Below, in pieces: positions 63,301 through 64,000 of a stretch of DNA of 64,000 nt (positions are counted from its first letter, which is position 1; every line of letters begins with the position of its first letter). The stretch lies in the NCBI GenBank assembly GCA_963740215.1, contig CAVUDJ010000008.1, forward strand, positions 682,001 through 746,000. Reading direction: 5' to 3'. The DNA comes from CAVVAL01 sp963740215 (GTDB lineage Bacteria; Actinomycetota; Actinomycetes; Mycobacteriales; Cryptosporangiaceae). Below the pieces are notes generated by a model, which saw only the letters and a program-made list of their open reading frames with translations, was not told where the DNA came from and ran no database searches. The translations under genes and the position numbers were made by a program.

Positions 63301-64000
63301 GTGCCGCGCGACGACGTCGCTCAGCGCCGCTTCGAGCGCGTCGCGGTCGAGTGGGCCGACCAGCCGGACGGACACCGGCACGTTGTACGTCGCATTCGGC
63401 CCTTCCATCTGGTCGAGGAACCAGAGCCGTTGCTGCGCGTACGAGAGCGGCAGCTCCTCGGTCCGGCTCGTCGCGCGCAGCGCCGGGCGAGCGTCCTGCG
63501 CATCGTCGAGCTGGGCGTCCAGGCCGGCGACCGTCGGGCGCCTGGAACAGGTCGCGGACGGTCAGCTCGACTCCCAGCACCGCCCGCACCCGGCTGATCA
63601 GGCGCGCGGCCAGCAGCGAGTGCCCGCCGAGCGCGAAGAAGCTGTCGTCGACACCGACGCCGTCGACGCCGAGCAGCTCGCCGAACAGTCCACAGAGGAT
63701 CTCCTCGCGCGGTGTGCGCGGCGCCTTGCCGGTCGCCTCGACTGACGGCGCGGGCAGCGCCCGGCGGTCGAGCTTGCCGTTCGGCGTGAGCGGCAGGGCG
63801 TCGAGCAGGACGAACGCGGACGGCACCATGTACTGCGGCAGCAGCTCTGCGACGTGCCGGTACAGGTCGTCCTGGTCCGTGCCCGCGACCACGTAGGCGA
63901 CGATCCGCTTGTCGCCGGGCCGGTCCTCCGCGCACCAGCACGGCGGCCTTGGTCACCGCCGGGTGGCGGGTGAGCACGGTCTCGATCTCGCCCAGCTCGA
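60306..64000 (-). CDS. NRPS, partial: (A)-T-C-A-T, interrupted by frameshifts and a hairpin
   Basis: Upstream partner of the 3343-residue NRPS, running off the right edge. In coding order: end of an A domain (YMVPSAFVLLDALPLTPNGKLDRRALP), T domain (DDSFFALGGHSLLAARL), C domain (MMHHIVSDGWSLAPLLGDLA), A domain (SGSTGVPKGVV; pocket D-A-L-H-M-G-G-I-F, no known match), T domain (DDNFFDLGGHSLLVTRL). Single-base shifts near 63930, 63540, 63120 and 62220 look like sequencing errors. A different interruption, a hairpin with an in-frame TGA, lies at 61681-61717 between A-domain motifs A2 and A3. A final stop at 60306 overlaps the next start. No docking or loading domain is visible in this part. Confidence 0.87.
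61681..61717. repeat. 37-bp hairpin inserted in an adenylation-domain coding sequence
   Basis: 17-base arms (CGGTTGGAT-CCCGCAGT and ACTGCGG-AATCCAACCG) with one wobble pair and a three-base centre. In the sense frame it gives RLDSAV-stop. Removing 35 nt joins PAGLR to QPAPGPRATAGDAVCVMFTSG in one frame, with the A2-A3 spacing of the sister domain (26 versus 27 residues). Confidence 0.75.
63181..63225. repeat. In-frame palindromic element in the condensation domain of the upstream NRPS
   Basis: Arms CGTGTGCTGCGAC and GTCGCATCACACG pair at 12 of 13 positions. Sense translation RVMRHAGSLHESQHT. The arms differ from the other copies but remain complementary. Confidence 0.65.

Noticed and set aside
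1..64000. tRNA, rRNA, integrase, transposase or prophage genes
   Set aside because: I looked on both strands and found no tRNA-like cloverleaf, rRNA or recombinase/transposase motif that I could support.

Overview
The window is high-GC actinomycete DNA. Codon use is strongly G/C at third positions, GTG and TTG starts are common, and gene ends carry long GC-rich hairpins. The gene families fit a filamentous, secondary-metabolite-producing actinomycete: AfsQ1/Q2, SARP and LAL regulators, XRE regulators with short zinc-knuckle partners, NRPS and LanM. The family cannot be fixed from sequence alone.

Layout. 1-7.2 kb: a catabolic or uptake operon on the minus strand (lipoprotein binding protein, two permeases and two ATPases of the branched-chain amino-acid type, a Gfo/Idh/MocA dehydrogenase, the start of a DUF993 enzyme). 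It faces a divergent LacI-family regulator with a near-perfect operator between them. 7.3-15.4 kb: small secreted proteins, a phosphotransferase, and an ECF sigma / anti-sigma pair followed by an unusual MFS transporter that carries its own anti-sigma zinc-binding domain; then DM13, TIGR03086 and AraC genes. 15.4-23.5 kb: a GH18 enzyme, secreted and conserved unknown proteins, and a large SARP regulator. 23.1-29.7 kb: an AfsQ1-AfsQ2-lipoprotein operon and two secreted-protein genes that share its promoter-like element. Two copies of that element flank a 2-kb XRE cassette. 29.8-38.9 kb: a LigD-type polymerase, regulators, a flavin reductase, an ArsR/SRPBCC pair and a secreted subtilisin with six FG-GAP repeats.

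39-64 kb is a biosynthetic region. It holds a degenerate condensation-adenylation protein without a carrier domain and its XRE/ATPase regulator; a class II lanthipeptide synthetase whose cyclase has lost its zinc ligands, followed by a cysteine-free candidate precursor peptide; a LAL regulator; and an NRPS operon running off the right edge. In transcription order the operon is: partial A-T-C-A-T protein, 3343-residue C-A-T-C-A-T-C-A-T-TE protein, NTF2-like protein, branched-chain aminotransferase. The adenylation pockets suggest leucine-like and serine substrates for the last two modules, which suits the co-transcribed aminotransferase.

Two palindromic features stand out in the NRPS genes. 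A 37-bp hairpin interrupts one adenylation domain, and deleting 35 nt restores the frame exactly. Three condensation domains carry an in-frame 39-47 bp inverted-repeat element at the same place.

Sequence quality matters here. Many genes in 1-7.2, 15.4-17.6, 23.6-29.7 and 60.3-64 kb are broken by single-base frameshifts although the protein is otherwise intact, while 31-60 kb is almost free of them. Most of these shifts look like sequencing or assembly errors and not decay.
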